Assembly (NCBI GenBank): GCA_016290715.1
Contig: JAEEUY010000192.1
Span: 1 to 16,493, forward strand
Origin: Bacteroidales bacterium
GTDB lineage: Bacteria > Bacteroidota > Bacteroidia > Bacteroidales > WCHB1-69
Direction of reading: 5' to 3'
DNA length: 16,493 nt
Shown: positions 1-7,998 of the stretch, piece after piece
Layout of the letters: the number at the start of each line of letters is the position of its first letter
Numbering within the stretch: the stretch's first letter is position 1
Position numbers and translations under genes: made by a program
Notes under the pieces: model-generated
What the model saw: only the letters and a program-made list of their open reading frames with translations
Told to the model about the DNA's origin: nothing
Database searches by the model: none

Positions 1-421
1 AATTATTGGCAATAAGTTCATTAACCCCTTGAATAAAGAGGATAGGGTAGAGACGAGGTAGTGCTTCCTCGGGAGACATCATTTCGGAAGCTTCAATGTT
101 CTTGTTGAGAGTCAACGCCATTTTGAAAGCATCGAATGCTTCTTGGGGGGTGTTGGGATGGAGAATGGTGTAACTGCTGTCTTGTTGTTTGTGAGAGTAT
201 TCATCGCTCGCAACACGATAATCAATATTGGCTTTATACAACCATGTATTGGCTTTGGCTTTATATTTCTCATCTAAAACACATTGGTCAATACACTCCT
301 TGGCAGCCACAAAATTTTGTTCATAGTACAGGTTATATGCACGCATAGGCGTATATTTTTGTGCATATAAAGTGAGCACACAACAGATGATGATAAGGGA
401 AAAAGTGAGTATTTTTCTCAT
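1..421 (-). CDS. Secreted TPR-like protein, N-terminal part (cut by window edge)
   Basis: An open frame runs from an ATG at 421 to the left edge without a stop, giving 140 codons. The first 20 or so residues (MRKILTFSLIIICCVLTLYA, then Q) form a clean signal peptide with a basic start, hydrophobic core and small residue before the cleavage point, which supports this start. The mature part begins with a helical A-Y-x-x-Y-x-x-x-x-F-x-A-A-K pattern followed by K-A-N-T-W-L-Y-K-A-N, typical of the TPR-like helix pairs in Bacteroidota periplasmic proteins. A later A-F-D-A-F-K-M-A-L stretch looks like another such helix. It probably mediates protein contacts in the periplasm, but its partner is unknown. 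It is divergent from the RND operon and may have its own promoter. TPR assignment is by pattern only, and the C-terminal part is outside the window. Confidence 0.75.
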   Translation of the reverse strand, partial: MRKILTFSLIIICCVLTLYAQKYTPMRAYNLYYEQNFVAAKECIDQCVLDEKYKAKANTWLYKANIDYRVASDEYSHKQQDSSYTILHPNTPQEAFDAFKMALTLNKNIEASEMMSPEEALPRLYPILFIQGVNELIANN

Positions 422-445
422 TTTATATACTAAAATTTTAGTTTG

Positions 446-453
446 CAAAATTA
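446..453 (-). promoter_or_regulatory. Possible -7 element for the TPR-like gene
   Basis: Read on the minus strand this is TAATTTTG, an exact match to the Bacteroidota TAnnTTTG element, 24 bases upstream of the ATG at 421. No good TTG-type -33 box lies about 19 bases further up, only an A/T run, so the call is weak. Confidence 0.3.
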
Positions 454-499
454 CATTAATTTTTGAAAGATTTTTTATTTTTTTTCTCATAAAAACGTT

Positions 500-507
500 T
501 ATCTTTG
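500..507 (+). promoter_or_regulatory. Probable -7 element of the RND operon
   Basis: TATCTTTG followed by CA is a near-ideal Bacteroidota -7 element. It would start transcription near 514 and give a leader of about 140 nt before the RND gene at 653. A T-rich tract lies where the -33 box should be, without a clear TTTG. Confidence 0.45.
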
Positions 508-540
508 CAGATTATTTTTTTTAACAATAAGGTACTAATA

Positions 541-629
541 ACAAGAGTTTTGTAGTTGAAATGATGGGCGATTGTTGGGAAGAGAAACTTTTGTGTGCTA
601 AATTTGTCAGAAAATATTTTGGGTTTTAA
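541..629 (+). promoter_or_regulatory. Leader of the RND operon: possible hairpin with a 22-codon ORF
   Basis: Bases 541-551 (ACAAGAGTTTT) can pair with 584-594 (GAACTTTTGT-like arm) over 11 base pairs including two G-U wobbles. The loop holds two in-frame ATG codons at 561 and 564. The ORF from 561 to 629 encodes 22 residues (begins MMGDCWEEKLL) and ends 23 nt before the pump start. This could be an attenuator-like leader, but a stem this AT-rich and an ORF this short can arise by chance. Confidence 0.18.
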
Positions 630-652
630 AGATTAAAGTTAAATAACATCCT

Positions 653-3600
653 ATGAGTCTGTATCAATCTTCGGTTCGAAAACCTATTATGACGGCGTTG
701 GTGTATGTTGCCGTTGCTATTATTGGTGTTTTTTGTCTGATGAAATTGCCAATAGATCTTTTCCCTGATATGGGAGAGAACACCATCATGGTATTTACGG
801 TTTATTCAGGAGCAAGTGCTTCCGATATAGAGAATAATGTTACAAAACCGTTGGAGAACACACTCAATAGTGTTGCTGATTTAAAGCATATTACCTCGCA
901 ATCGAAAGAGAATTTCTCGATTGTCAATCTTGAATTTGAGTATGGGATTGATATTGATGAGGCGACCAATGATGTGCGTGATAAGTTGGATATGATTACC
1001 TCCGCGTTGCCAGATGCTTGTAATACGCCTTTCTTGTTTAAGTTTAGTATGGATGATATTCCAATCATCATGCTTTCAGTACAATCGGATCAAAGCACCA
1101 ATGCGTTGTACAAGATATTGGATGATAAGGTGGCTTCCCCGTTGAGCCGTATTGGCGGGGTCGGTACCGTTTCTATTTCTGGGGCACCTCAGCGTGAGAT
1201 AGCCATTTATTGTGACCCATACAAACTGGAAGCCTATAATTTGTCGATTGAAGGAATTGCTTCCGTTGTCGGGGCCGAAAACAGGAACTTGCCATTGGGT
1301 TCCATGGATATCGGGTCGGAAACCTATTCTATGCGTGTAGAAGGGGAGTTCAAGAATGCTTACGATATGAAAAATATTGTTGTGGGTAGCTACAATAATA
1401 AGAATGTCTATTTGAGCGATGTGGCAGAGGTGAAGGATACCGTGCAGGAGCGGATGCAAGAGGTTTATAACAATGGCGTGCGAGGGGCTATGATTATTGT
1501 GCAAAAACAGAGTGGCGCCAATTCTGTTGAAATCTCGAACAAGGTGATGGATATGCTTCCTGAAATCCAGAAAACGCTGCCTTCGGATGTGAAATTGGGC
1601 ATTATTGCCAACACTTCTGAGAATATTACCAATACCATCAATTCTTTGGAGAAATCCATCATTATTATTTTAGCTTTGGTTGTACTCGTTGTGTTGTTCT
1701 TCTTAGGAAGGTGGCGTGCTACGTTTATTGTGGCGATTGTAATTCCGGTTTCTTTGGTGGCTGCGTTTATATACCTTGCTCTTACTGGCAATTCATTGAA
1801 TATTATTTCTTTATCATCTTTAAGTATTGCCATTGGTATGGTTGTTGATGATGCTATTGTGGTTTTGGAAAACATCACTACCCATATAGAACGGGGTTCA
1901 AAACCGAAGTCGGCAGCCGTTTTCGCCACGAGCGAGGTCTCGTTGTCGGTTATTGCCACCACTTTGGTGCTGTTGGCTGTATTTATTCCGCTGACCTTCT
2001 TGACAGGAATGGCCGGCATCTTGTTTAAGCAACTGGGGTGGACCGTTTCCATTGTGTGTACAGTATCTACTATAGCAGCTTTGTCATTGACCCCAATGCT
2101 TTGTTCCATAATGTTGAAGACAAATCCTTCCCGTGGCAGAGTGTTTGGTGCTATTTATCATCCAATTGAGAAATTCTTGGCATGGTTGGATGGCGTGTAT
2201 GAGAAAATGTTGAATTGGTGTGTGAATCACCGTGCCATCGTCATCGTCATCGCTTTAGCCGCATTTTTAGGCAGTATGACTTTATTAAAGATAATTCCTA
2301 CGGAATTTTTCCCTGCGCAAGATCAGGGACGATTGTCGGCTACGGTGAAAATGCCTATTGGGACCCGAATGGAAATTACACGGGAATTCGCTTTGGGTTT
2401 TACCGAACACATGAAAAAGGATTACCCCGAGTTATTGGTATGTAATTTCTCCGTAGGACAGCCCGATGAGGATAACACTTTCGGCATTATGGGGGAAACA
2501 GGTTCGCATATTGTGAAATTCAATATGCGTTTTGTAAGTAAGGAGGATAGAAAACGCTCCATTACGGAAATCGCCGACAACATCCGTGCCGATTTGAACT
2601 CGTATCCGGAATTGGCAAAATATCAGGTTTCTGTCGGCAATGGTGGTATGGGCGGACAAAGTAGTGTGGATATTGAGTTGTATTGTTATGACTTTGAAAC
2701 CACCGATAAGTTTGCCGCTGACTTGGCAGAACGAATGCGAAAAGTGCAAGGGTGTTCAGAAGTCAACATTAGTAGAAGTGAGTATGTTCCCGAAATTCAT
2801 GTGGATTTTGATCGTGAGAAGTTGGCAGAAAACGGATTGAATCTGACGACGGCGGCATCGTATGTGCGTAACCGTTTCAATGGATCTATTGCTTCTCATT
2901 ACCGTGAAGACGGTGATGAGTATGACATCAAAGTCCGTTATGCAGAGCAATTCCGTCAGGATATTTCGGCTATTGAGAATATTCTCGTGTATAATAGCGC
3001 GGGGGCGGGATTGAGAATCAAAGATTTAGGAAAGATTGTCGAACATTTTACCCCGCCTACAATTGAACGTAAGAATCGGGAACGTATGGTGAAGGTGTCT
3101 TGTGTGGTGGGAAAAGATGGCGTTTTAAGTGAGGTGGTGGATGGTGCACAAGCAGTGCTTGACCAAATGGATATTCCAGCATCAATGAGCTATGATATTG
3201 GTGGAACATGGGAAAAGCAACAGGAATCTTTCGGCGATATGCTGTCGCTGATGATACTGATTGTATTGTTGGTATATATTGTAATGGCCTCCCAGTTTGA
3301 GTCTTTTACTTATCCGTTTGTGATTATGTTCTCAATACCGTTTGCACTTACTGGCGTATTTTTGGGCTTGGCAATCACCAGTACCCCGCTGGGGATTATG
3401 GCTTTAGTGGGACTGCTGATGTTGATAGGTATTGTGGTTAAAAACGGTATTGTATTGATAGATTACACTATTCTTTGCCGTGAGCGGGGAATGTCGGTTA
3501 AAAAAGCGGTAACTACTGCAGGGAAATCCCGTCTGCGTCCAATTTTGATGACCACCCTGACCACCGTATTGGGAATGATTCCATTAGCCCTTGATAGGGG

Positions 3601-3790
3601 TGAAGGTGCTGAAATGTGGAATTCTCTTGGTATGACAGTGGCGTGGGGGCTTTCTGTTTCCACATTGGTTACCTTGGTTTTAATCCCAATTTTGTATAGC
3701 TGTTTTGCGGATTTCGGAAACTGGCGGCGTGGGAGAAAAATCCAAGCACAAATTGACAAGGCTTCCCGGATGCCAGAGGTGAACGAATAA
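653..3790 (+). CDS. RND-family (HAE1-type) efflux pump inner-membrane subunit
   Basis: This 1045-residue protein has the usual length and layout of AcrB/MdtC-type proton-driven transporters. It starts SLYQSSVRKPIM followed by TM1, then the conserved L-P-I-D-L-F-P-D segment. A large periplasmic loop follows, then TM2-6 from about residue 335. The proton-relay acid pair is present in TM4 at D399-D400 (G-M-V-V-D-D-A-I-V-V-L-E-N), matching AcrB D407/D408. TM10 carries K930 in V-V-K-N-G-I-V-L, matching AcrB K940. The two-fold repeat is complete, so the pump looks functional. It should export drugs, detergents or envelope lipids across the inner membrane with an adaptor and a TolC-like channel. Neither is encoded next to it here; the gene upstream is divergent and unrelated. 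It is the first gene of the run and is followed 6 or 18 nt later by the MORN lipoprotein. Substrate cannot be told from sequence. Confidence 0.95.
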   Translation: MSLYQSSVRKPIMTALVYVAVAIIGVFCLMKLPIDLFPDMGENTIMVFTVYSGASASDIENNVTKPLENTLNSVADLKHITSQSKENFSIVNLEFEYGIDIDEATNDVRDKLDMITSALPDACNTPFLFKFSMDDIPIIMLSVQSDQSTNALYKILDDKVASPLSRIGGVGTVSISGAPQREIAIYCDPYKLEAYNLSIEGIASVVGAENRNLPLGSMDIGSETYSMRVEGEFKNAYDMKNIVVGSYNNKNVYLSDVAEVKDTVQERMQEVYNNGVRGAMIIVQKQSGANSVEISNKVMDMLPEIQKTLPSDVKLGIIANTSENITNTINSLEKSIIIILALVVLVVLFFLGRWRATFIVAIVIPVSLVAAFIYLALTGNSLNIISLSSLSIAIGMVVDDAIVVLENITTHIERGSKPKSAAVFATSEVSLSVIATTLVLLAVFIPLTFLTGMAGILFKQLGWTVSIVCTVSTIAALSLTPMLCSIMLKTNPSRGRVFGAIYHPIEKFLAWLDGVYEKMLNWCVNHRAIVIVIALAAFLGSMTLLKIIPTEFFPAQDQGRLSATVKMPIGTRMEITREFALGFTEHMKKDYPELLVCNFSVGQPDEDNTFGIMGETGSHIVKFNMRFVSKEDRKRSITEIADNIRADLNSYPELAKYQVSVGNGGMGGQSSVDIELYCYDFETTDKFAADLAERMRKVQGCSEVNISRSEYVPEIHVDFDREKLAENGLNLTTAASYVRNRFNGSIASHYREDGDEYDIKVRYAEQFRQDISAIENILVYNSAGAGLRIKDLGKIVEHFTPPTIERKNRERMVKVSCVVGKDGVLSEVVDGAQAVLDQMDIPASMSYDIGGTWEKQQESFGDMLSLMILIVLLVYIVMASQFESFTYPFVIMFSIPFALTGVFLGLAITSTPLGIMALVGLLMLIGIVVKNGIVLIDYTILCRERGMSVKKAVTTAGKSRLRPILMTTLTTVLGMIPLALDRGEGAEMWNSLGMTVAWGLSVSTLVTLVLIPILYSCFADFGNWRRGRKIQAQIDKASRMPEVNE

Positions 3791-3808
3791 TTTGGTATGG
3801 CCTGTAGT

Positions 3809-4489
3809 ATGCGTAAAACAAGTTGTATAATTATCGTTCTTGGAGTTGCATTGCTTTTGTTGGTGGGTTGCACCAAGGTGAAGGAAGAGTATTATCCCGA
3901 TGGCATTTTGCGTTCCCGTATTGAATATAGAAACGGGAAAGAAAACGGGTTGGCTACCTTTTATCAGCCCAATGGCATGCGTGTTTCCGAGATTGAAATG
4001 AAAGACGGCAAGAAAAATGGTTCTTTTCGAACATTTTACAGTAATGGGAATATTGAGTCTGAAGCTACTTATCAGAATGATTCATTAGTGGGGACACAGT
4101 CTTTTTTCGACATAGATGGCGCACTTGTAGAGAGTGTGACGTATGCTTCAGGAAAGAAAAATGGGGAATATAGGGTATGGCATGCGCGCGACCTTATCCA
4201 AACCATCGGACATTTTAAAAATGATTTGTGGGATGGGCACTGGGAATATTACGATGGCAGAGGTTTCCTTGTGGGAGAAGGCGATTTTGATGAGGGAACG
4301 GGAATTTTGACAAATTATAATAGTCAAGGGATGAAACATAAAATTACACATTACGTTCACAATAAAAAAGAGGGTGATGAAGTTTATTATGATGCGCAAG
4401 GTAATGAAATTAAACGAATTACCTTTAAAGAAGATAAAATACTGACGGTGAATGGACAAAGGGTGGAACGGGATAGTGTAAATGATTAA
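3809..4489 (+). CDS. MORN-variant repeat lipoprotein (YwqK-like)
   Basis: The protein is 226 residues long from the ATG at 3809. That start gives a textbook lipoprotein signal: MRKTS, a hydrophobic core and the lipobox L-L-V-G-C with Cys21. An upstream in-frame ATG at 3797 would add only MACS. After Cys21 the chain is built of repeated MORN-variant units of about 22-24 residues, with the pattern Y-x-x-x-G-x-x-x-x-x-x-x-Y-x-x-G-K-x-x-G (examples: YPDGILRS, NGKENG, DGKKNG, SGKKNG). These beta-hairpin repeats are common in Bacteroidota surface and periplasmic lipoproteins, often annotated as YwqK-family antitoxin, a name not supported here because no toxin is adjacent. It is likely anchored in the outer membrane. 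Sitting between the RND pump and the OstA-like gene, it may have an envelope role, which is inference. Confidence 0.85.
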   Translation: MRKTSCIIIVLGVALLLLVGCTKVKEEYYPDGILRSRIEYRNGKENGLATFYQPNGMRVSEIEMKDGKKNGSFRTFYSNGNIESEATYQNDSLVGTQSFFDIDGALVESVTYASGKKNGEYRVWHARDLIQTIGHFKNDLWDGHWEYYDGRGFLVGEGDFDEGTGILTNYNSQGMKHKITHYVHNKKEGDEVYYDAQGNEIKRITFKEDKILTVNGQRVERDSVND

Positions 4490-4502
4490 TATTGAACTGA
4501 TA

Positions 4503-6053
4503 ATGAAAAAAGTTATTGCTCTCATCTGCTTTTTGTCTTTGGGTATCTTATGGGCTCAAGCGCAAAAAAAAATTTATTTTGAAGCAGATTTATTGGAGTA
4601 TGATGAAGCAATAATGCCGGATGTGGATCGATATTCCGGAAATGTCCGTTTTTCACATGGGGAAACTGTAGGATATTGCGACAGGGCAAATCACAATCGT
4701 GCTACCAATCAGTTGTTTGCCTTTTGTGATAATGGAAAATTGGTGCACATTCATGTCAATGACTCTGTTACGCTTTATGGGGAATATTTGATATATGATG
4801 GGAATTTGCGCACCGTTTCCATTGCGCGTCAAGTGGTATTGAAAGATAATTCGGCCGCACTTTACACCGATAGTTTGGTGTATGACATCAATGGTGAAGT
4901 CGGGTACTACCTTACGGGCGGCAAAATGGTGAGTGAGGATAACGTGCTTACCAGTATTGTGGGCAATTATTACACCAATGAAAATATGGCCTATCTGCGC
5001 GATTCTGTTAAATTGGTGAATGATACTTATACGGCTACTTGTCAAAGTGCATCGTATAATACGCAAACCGAAATCGCTTATTTTACCTCGCGTACGCATC
5101 TTGTTTCTGATGACAATGAGATTTATACGGATCGTGGATGGTACAATACGCATGAAAATATCACCTTGCTTAATGGAAATGCAGAACTCTTTAATAAAGA
5201 GCGTAATTTGAGTGGAGATAGTCTCTATTATGAAAAAGACAATGGCTACGGACAAGCATGGAACAACGTGCAGATGGTTGATTCTGTCAATCATTTTATT
5301 GTACAGGGCAATTATATAGAGTATATTGACTCCAATTATGTGTTGGTGACTGATAGTAGCGTGTTGATTGCCATTGATGAGGGAGACTCTCTGTTTTTGC
5401 ATGCAGATACTTTATGGATGATGTTTGACACGACAAATAATCCTGATGATTTTTTTGCCTATAACCATGTGAAATTTTTTAGAAATGATTTGCAGGGGGC
5501 TTGCGATTCCATGACTTTCCACGTGGCAGATTCTGTAATCACCATGTTTTATAATCCTATCGTGTGGACAGGAGAGAACCAACTGACATCGGATACCATT
5601 TTTTTCTATATCATTGATTCATCTTCTATGGATTTGGTTCTGTCGCATTCGGCTTTCATCGTTTCATCCATTTTTCAGGAAACGGAATTTAACCAGATGA
5701 AGGGAAGTCTGATTAAGGGGCAGATTCGGGATAAACAATTGTTGAAGGTGGATGTGATTGGCAATGCGGAAAGTTTGTATTATATTCAGGAAGAGGATAG
5801 CTCATTGATTGGTATTAACTCTGCTTTGGCCAGTGAAATGCGTATTGTATTGGAAGATAATGAGATAAAAACGATCACTTTTTACAATAATACAGATGGT
5901 AAAGTTTATCCGGATGCAGAGTTGGATCAGAAAGATCGCTTGTTGAAGAATTTCCGATGGTTGAAAACCTATCGTCCCAAGGAAAAAAAGGATATCTTCA
6001 TCATGCCTGTGGAACGCTCTGCGAAGGAAGAAAAAATAATCAATGATGAATAG
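4503..6053 (+). CDS. OstA-like / LptA-family periplasmic protein
   Basis: From the ATG at 4503 the product is 516 residues with a good signal peptide (MKKVIALICF...WAQA, then Q). An earlier ATG at 4482 overlaps the lipoprotein gene by 8 bp but puts seven residues ahead of the signal and is less likely. The mature protein is almost wholly beta-strand repeats with many D-S-L-x-Y and D-S-x-x-x-x-A-D motifs, for instance GDSLYYEKDNG, the usual pattern of the OstA (LptA/LptD N-terminal) fold in Bacteroidota. The family forms a beta-jellyroll bridge carrying lipopolysaccharide across the periplasm. There is no LptD-type outer-membrane barrel, so this is a soluble or peripheral protein. A charged tail (KEKKD...KEEK) ends the chain. 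Its last 11 bp overlap aroC. The OstA-fold call is firm; a role in LPS transport is inferred from the family. Confidence 0.85.
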   Translation: MKKVIALICFLSLGILWAQAQKKIYFEADLLEYDEAIMPDVDRYSGNVRFSHGETVGYCDRANHNRATNQLFAFCDNGKLVHIHVNDSVTLYGEYLIYDGNLRTVSIARQVVLKDNSAALYTDSLVYDINGEVGYYLTGGKMVSEDNVLTSIVGNYYTNENMAYLRDSVKLVNDTYTATCQSASYNTQTEIAYFTSRTHLVSDDNEIYTDRGWYNTHENITLLNGNAELFNKERNLSGDSLYYEKDNGYGQAWNNVQMVDSVNHFIVQGNYIEYIDSNYVLVTDSSVLIAIDEGDSLFLHADTLWMMFDTTNNPDDFFAYNHVKFFRNDLQGACDSMTFHVADSVITMFYNPIVWTGENQLTSDTIFFYIIDSSSMDLVLSHSAFIVSSIFQETEFNQMKGSLIKGQIRDKQLLKVDVIGNAESLYYIQEEDSSLIGINSALASEMRIVLEDNEIKTITFYNNTDGKVYPDAELDQKDRLLKNFRWLKTYRPKEKKDIFIMPVERSAKEEKIINDE

Positions 6054-6990
6054 TTTTGGTACGCTTTTTCGTTTAACAGATTTTGGTGAAACACATGGAA
6101 ACTGTGTGGGGGGGATTATTGATGGTTGTCCCGCCGGAATTGGCATAGATGAGGCTTTCATAAAAAAAGAACTACAGAGACGTTCATCAGGGTCATCTCT
6201 ATCAACGCAGCGTAAGGAAAAAGATGATGTCCGCTTTGTGTCAGGAATTTATGATGGTAAAAGTACGGGGGCGCCTATTGCTTTTTTGATTGACAATACT
6301 GATGCGGATCCCAATTTATCATCCAATTATCTGTTGAAACCGTCGCATGCCTCGTACGTTTTGAAAGAGAAGTATGGACATACTTGTAATGAGCAGGGTG
6401 GTCGTTTTACAGCCCGGCAGACAGTATGTAGGGTGGTGGCAGGGGCTGTCGCCAAATTAGTGTTGAGGCAACGGAACATTACGATAGATTCGGAAACATT
6501 GTCGGTGGCTTCCATAAAAAAAGAGGGCGACACCGCCGGCGCTGTCGTCCAATGCAGAATTGCAAATATGCCTGCCGGTTGTGGCGAACCTTATTATGAC
6601 GGATTGGATGCACGTTTGGCTGCAGCAATGCTTTCTATCCCTGCATGCAAGGGGTTTGAAATAGGAGAGGGTTTTGCCGCGGCAAAGATGTGTGGTTCGC
6701 AGTACAACGACTGTCAGAATCCCGATTTTTCTTTTAAAAGCAATCACGACGGTGGTGTGCAATCTGGTATCAGCAACGGACAACCCATTATCTTCAGAGT
6801 GGCTTTCAAGCCTATTCCTACCGTGAGATTTCCTCAGCAGACAATTGATTATGAGGGAAATGTAATTACATACACTGGAAATAACCGCAACGATATTGCT
6901 GTTGTCCCTCGCGTTCTTCCCGTTGTTGAAGCCATGGCTGCCATGGTAGCCGTGGATGCATTACTGATAGCAGGTGGTATCAAATGTTGA
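6043..6990 (+). CDS. aroC: Chorismate synthase homologue, shortened and divergent
   Basis: Chorismate synthase removes phosphate from EPSP using reduced FMN, the last step of the shikimate pathway. The frame is recognisable throughout: N-S-F-G-x-L-F-R-L-T-x-F-G-E-T-H-G with catalytic-type His18, P-S-H with His102, G-G-R-F-T-A-R-Q at 119-126, S-N-G-Q near 244-247, and the C-terminal V-V-P-R-V-L-P-V-V-E-A-M-A-A. It has 315 residues against about 350-360 in the family. The shortfall is mainly one internal gap: the chain goes from S-V-A-S-I directly to K-K-E-G-D-T near residue 158, dropping about 35-40 residues that normally carry the N-x-x-x-C-P-D motif. Family motifs also differ: R-R-R-P-G is R-R-S-S-G, H-A-D is H-A-S, R-G-G-G-R-S-S-A-R-E is E-Q-G-G-R-F-T-A-R-Q, and R-H-D is R-N-D. 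It may be a working compact enzyme or a changed paralogue. ATG at 6046 is an alternative start. Confidence 0.88.
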   Translation: MMNSFGTLFRLTDFGETHGNCVGGIIDGCPAGIGIDEAFIKKELQRRSSGSSLSTQRKEKDDVRFVSGIYDGKSTGAPIAFLIDNTDADPNLSSNYLLKPSHASYVLKEKYGHTCNEQGGRFTARQTVCRVVAGAVAKLVLRQRNITIDSETLSVASIKKEGDTAGAVVQCRIANMPAGCGEPYYDGLDARLAAAMLSIPACKGFEIGEGFAAAKMCGSQYNDCQNPDFSFKSNHDGGVQSGISNGQPIIFRVAFKPIPTVRFPQQTIDYEGNVITYTGNNRNDIAVVPRVLPVVEAMAAMVAVDALLIAGGIKC

Positions 6991-7735
6991 ATCCTTGTTT
7001 TTGCAGGGTTTCTTTCAGCACTTGGGAGAAAAATTCGTTGTCCTCTTTCTTATAACGGCGCTTGACATAGTCCTCCGCCAAATTCTGCATATTGTTTTCC
7101 TTGACAATTTGAATATTGCGAGGATGTGTTTCCCTATTTTTAAACAATGCTACAATATCATGAGAATCATAATCATGATAGGTTTCCTGATGTACAATGG
7201 CATCCATGGGGAGTTTGTCGGTAAGTTCAGGGTTTTCGTCAGGATAGCCCATGGCGATGCAGGCTACAGGAATGACATGTTCAGGAAGTTGCATTATTTC
7301 AATGAATTGTGCAACATTATAGGTGATGGTCCCTAACCAACAAAGACCAATGCCCAATGATTCCGCAGCCACACAAGCATTTTGTGCGGCAATAATGGCA
7401 TCCGTTACCGCCCATTGGTAGGCTTGCAGGTTGTGATAAGCGTCGGTATCCACCTTACACGCGGTACAATACTTGTCAAAACGATGAAAATCAGCACAGA
7501 AAGTGAGAATCAAGGGTGCATTGGTGGCAATGGGTTGGCTGAAATGAAAGGGAGCCATTTTCTGCATCATCTCTTTATCTTTGGTGACAATAATGCTATA
7601 AAGTTGTAGCCCGCCCATGGTTGAACCGTTGCAAGCAGCTTTCAAAATAAGGTTCAATTGCTCGTCCTCAATCGCTTTCTCTTGGAATTGGCGGATACTT
7701 CTGTGTTGCAAGATGTTGAGAATTGTTTCATTCAT
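6980..7735 (-). CDS. NfsA-like FMN-dependent nitroreductase / flavin reductase
   Basis: The 251-residue protein matches the NfsA/Frp branch of the nitroreductase family in length and order of motifs. H-R-S-I-R-Q-F lies at residues 11-17, the same positions as the FMN-phosphate binding H11, R12, S13 and R15 of E. coli NfsA. The G-S-T-M-G-G-L-Q-L-Y-S-I-I-V segment (37-50) follows, then F-C-A-D-F at 79-83, A-A-E-S-L-G-I-G at 123-130, G-Y-P-D-E-N-P-E-L at 163-171, and a C-terminal K-R-R-Y-K-K and L-Q-K-Q-G-F. Such cytosolic dimers reduce nitro compounds, quinones or free flavin with NAD(P)H. Cys80, Cys90 and Cys93 cluster, which is unusual but not clearly a metal site. The gene ends inside the end of aroC by 11 bp, tail to tail, and lies downstream of the giant cargo gene, separated by a terminator, so it is probably its own unit. 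Confidence 0.92.
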   Translation of the reverse strand: MNETILNILQHRSIRQFQEKAIEDEQLNLILKAACNGSTMGGLQLYSIIVTKDKEMMQKMAPFHFSQPIATNAPLILTFCADFHRFDKYCTACKVDTDAYHNLQAYQWAVTDAIIAAQNACVAAESLGIGLCWLGTITYNVAQFIEIMQLPEHVIPVACIAMGYPDENPELTDKLPMDAIVHQETYHDYDSHDIVALFKNRETHPRNIQIVKENNMQNLAEDYVKRRYKKEDNEFFSQVLKETLQKQGFNI

Positions 7736-7858
7736 AATGTTGGACTGTTAATGTGAAGTTTATTTTTACTCTTGTTGATAATTCGTATTGATTATAATGA
7801 CATTCTGTTTGTTAGTTATTAGTATCTTTGAAATTAGTGCCCAAGTTGTAATTTTTTG

Positions 7859-7866
7859 CAAAAATA
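7859..7866 (-). promoter_or_regulatory. Possible -7 element for the nitroreductase gene
   Basis: On the minus strand this reads TATTTTTG, fitting TAnnTTTG, about 123 bases upstream of the ATG at 7735. A TTTG lies upstream but about 26 bases away rather than the usual 19-21. The region is very AT-rich, so this is tentative. Confidence 0.28.
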
Positions 7867-7942
7867 AAAATATTATTTTTTATATAAGACATTCAAATGA
7901 AAGTCAATTGTTCTCTATTATGCATGGAATTAGATGGGAGAG

Positions 7943-7981
7943 CATAAAATAAGTGGGTATGTCAGACGAACACACCCACTT
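7943..7981 (-). terminator. Rho-independent terminator of the giant cargo gene
   Basis: Arms at 7951-7962 and 7970-7981 pair over 12 positions around a 7-base loop. On the minus strand all 12 pair, including one G-U wobble; on the plus strand that pair would be an A-C mismatch, so the structure favours minus-strand transcription. A T-rich run (ATTTTAT) follows, and the structure starts 17 bases after the stop codon at 7999-8001. Confidence 0.8.
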
Positions 7982-7998
7982 TACGAATTAATGTTTAT

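Noticed and set aside
136..348. 70-codon plus-strand frame at the left end
   Set aside because: It overlaps the N-terminal part of the TPR-like gene, which has a real signal peptide on the other strand; the composition (many W and C) is implausible.
1465..2109. 214-codon open frame on the minus strand inside the RND gene
   Set aside because: Shadow of the conserved RND membrane region; no recognisable motifs.
3797..4489. YwqK-type antitoxin of a toxin-antitoxin pair
   Set aside because: The name comes from the repeat family only; no toxin gene is next to it and the protein has a lipoprotein signal.
4653..5402. 249-codon open frame on the minus strand inside the OstA-like gene
   Set aside because: It lies wholly inside a well-supported gene, has no family motifs and is rich in His and Ile, as expected from reading a Asp/Asn/Tyr-rich gene backwards.
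6930..6958. CCATGG-containing inverted repeat near the end of aroC as a terminator
   Set aside because: It lies within the conserved V-E-A-M-A-A-M-V-A-V coding region and has no T-run after it.
7823..7830. TATCTTTG on the plus strand as a promoter
   Set aside because: It matches a -7 element but no plus-strand gene follows; the next gene to the right is on the minus strand.
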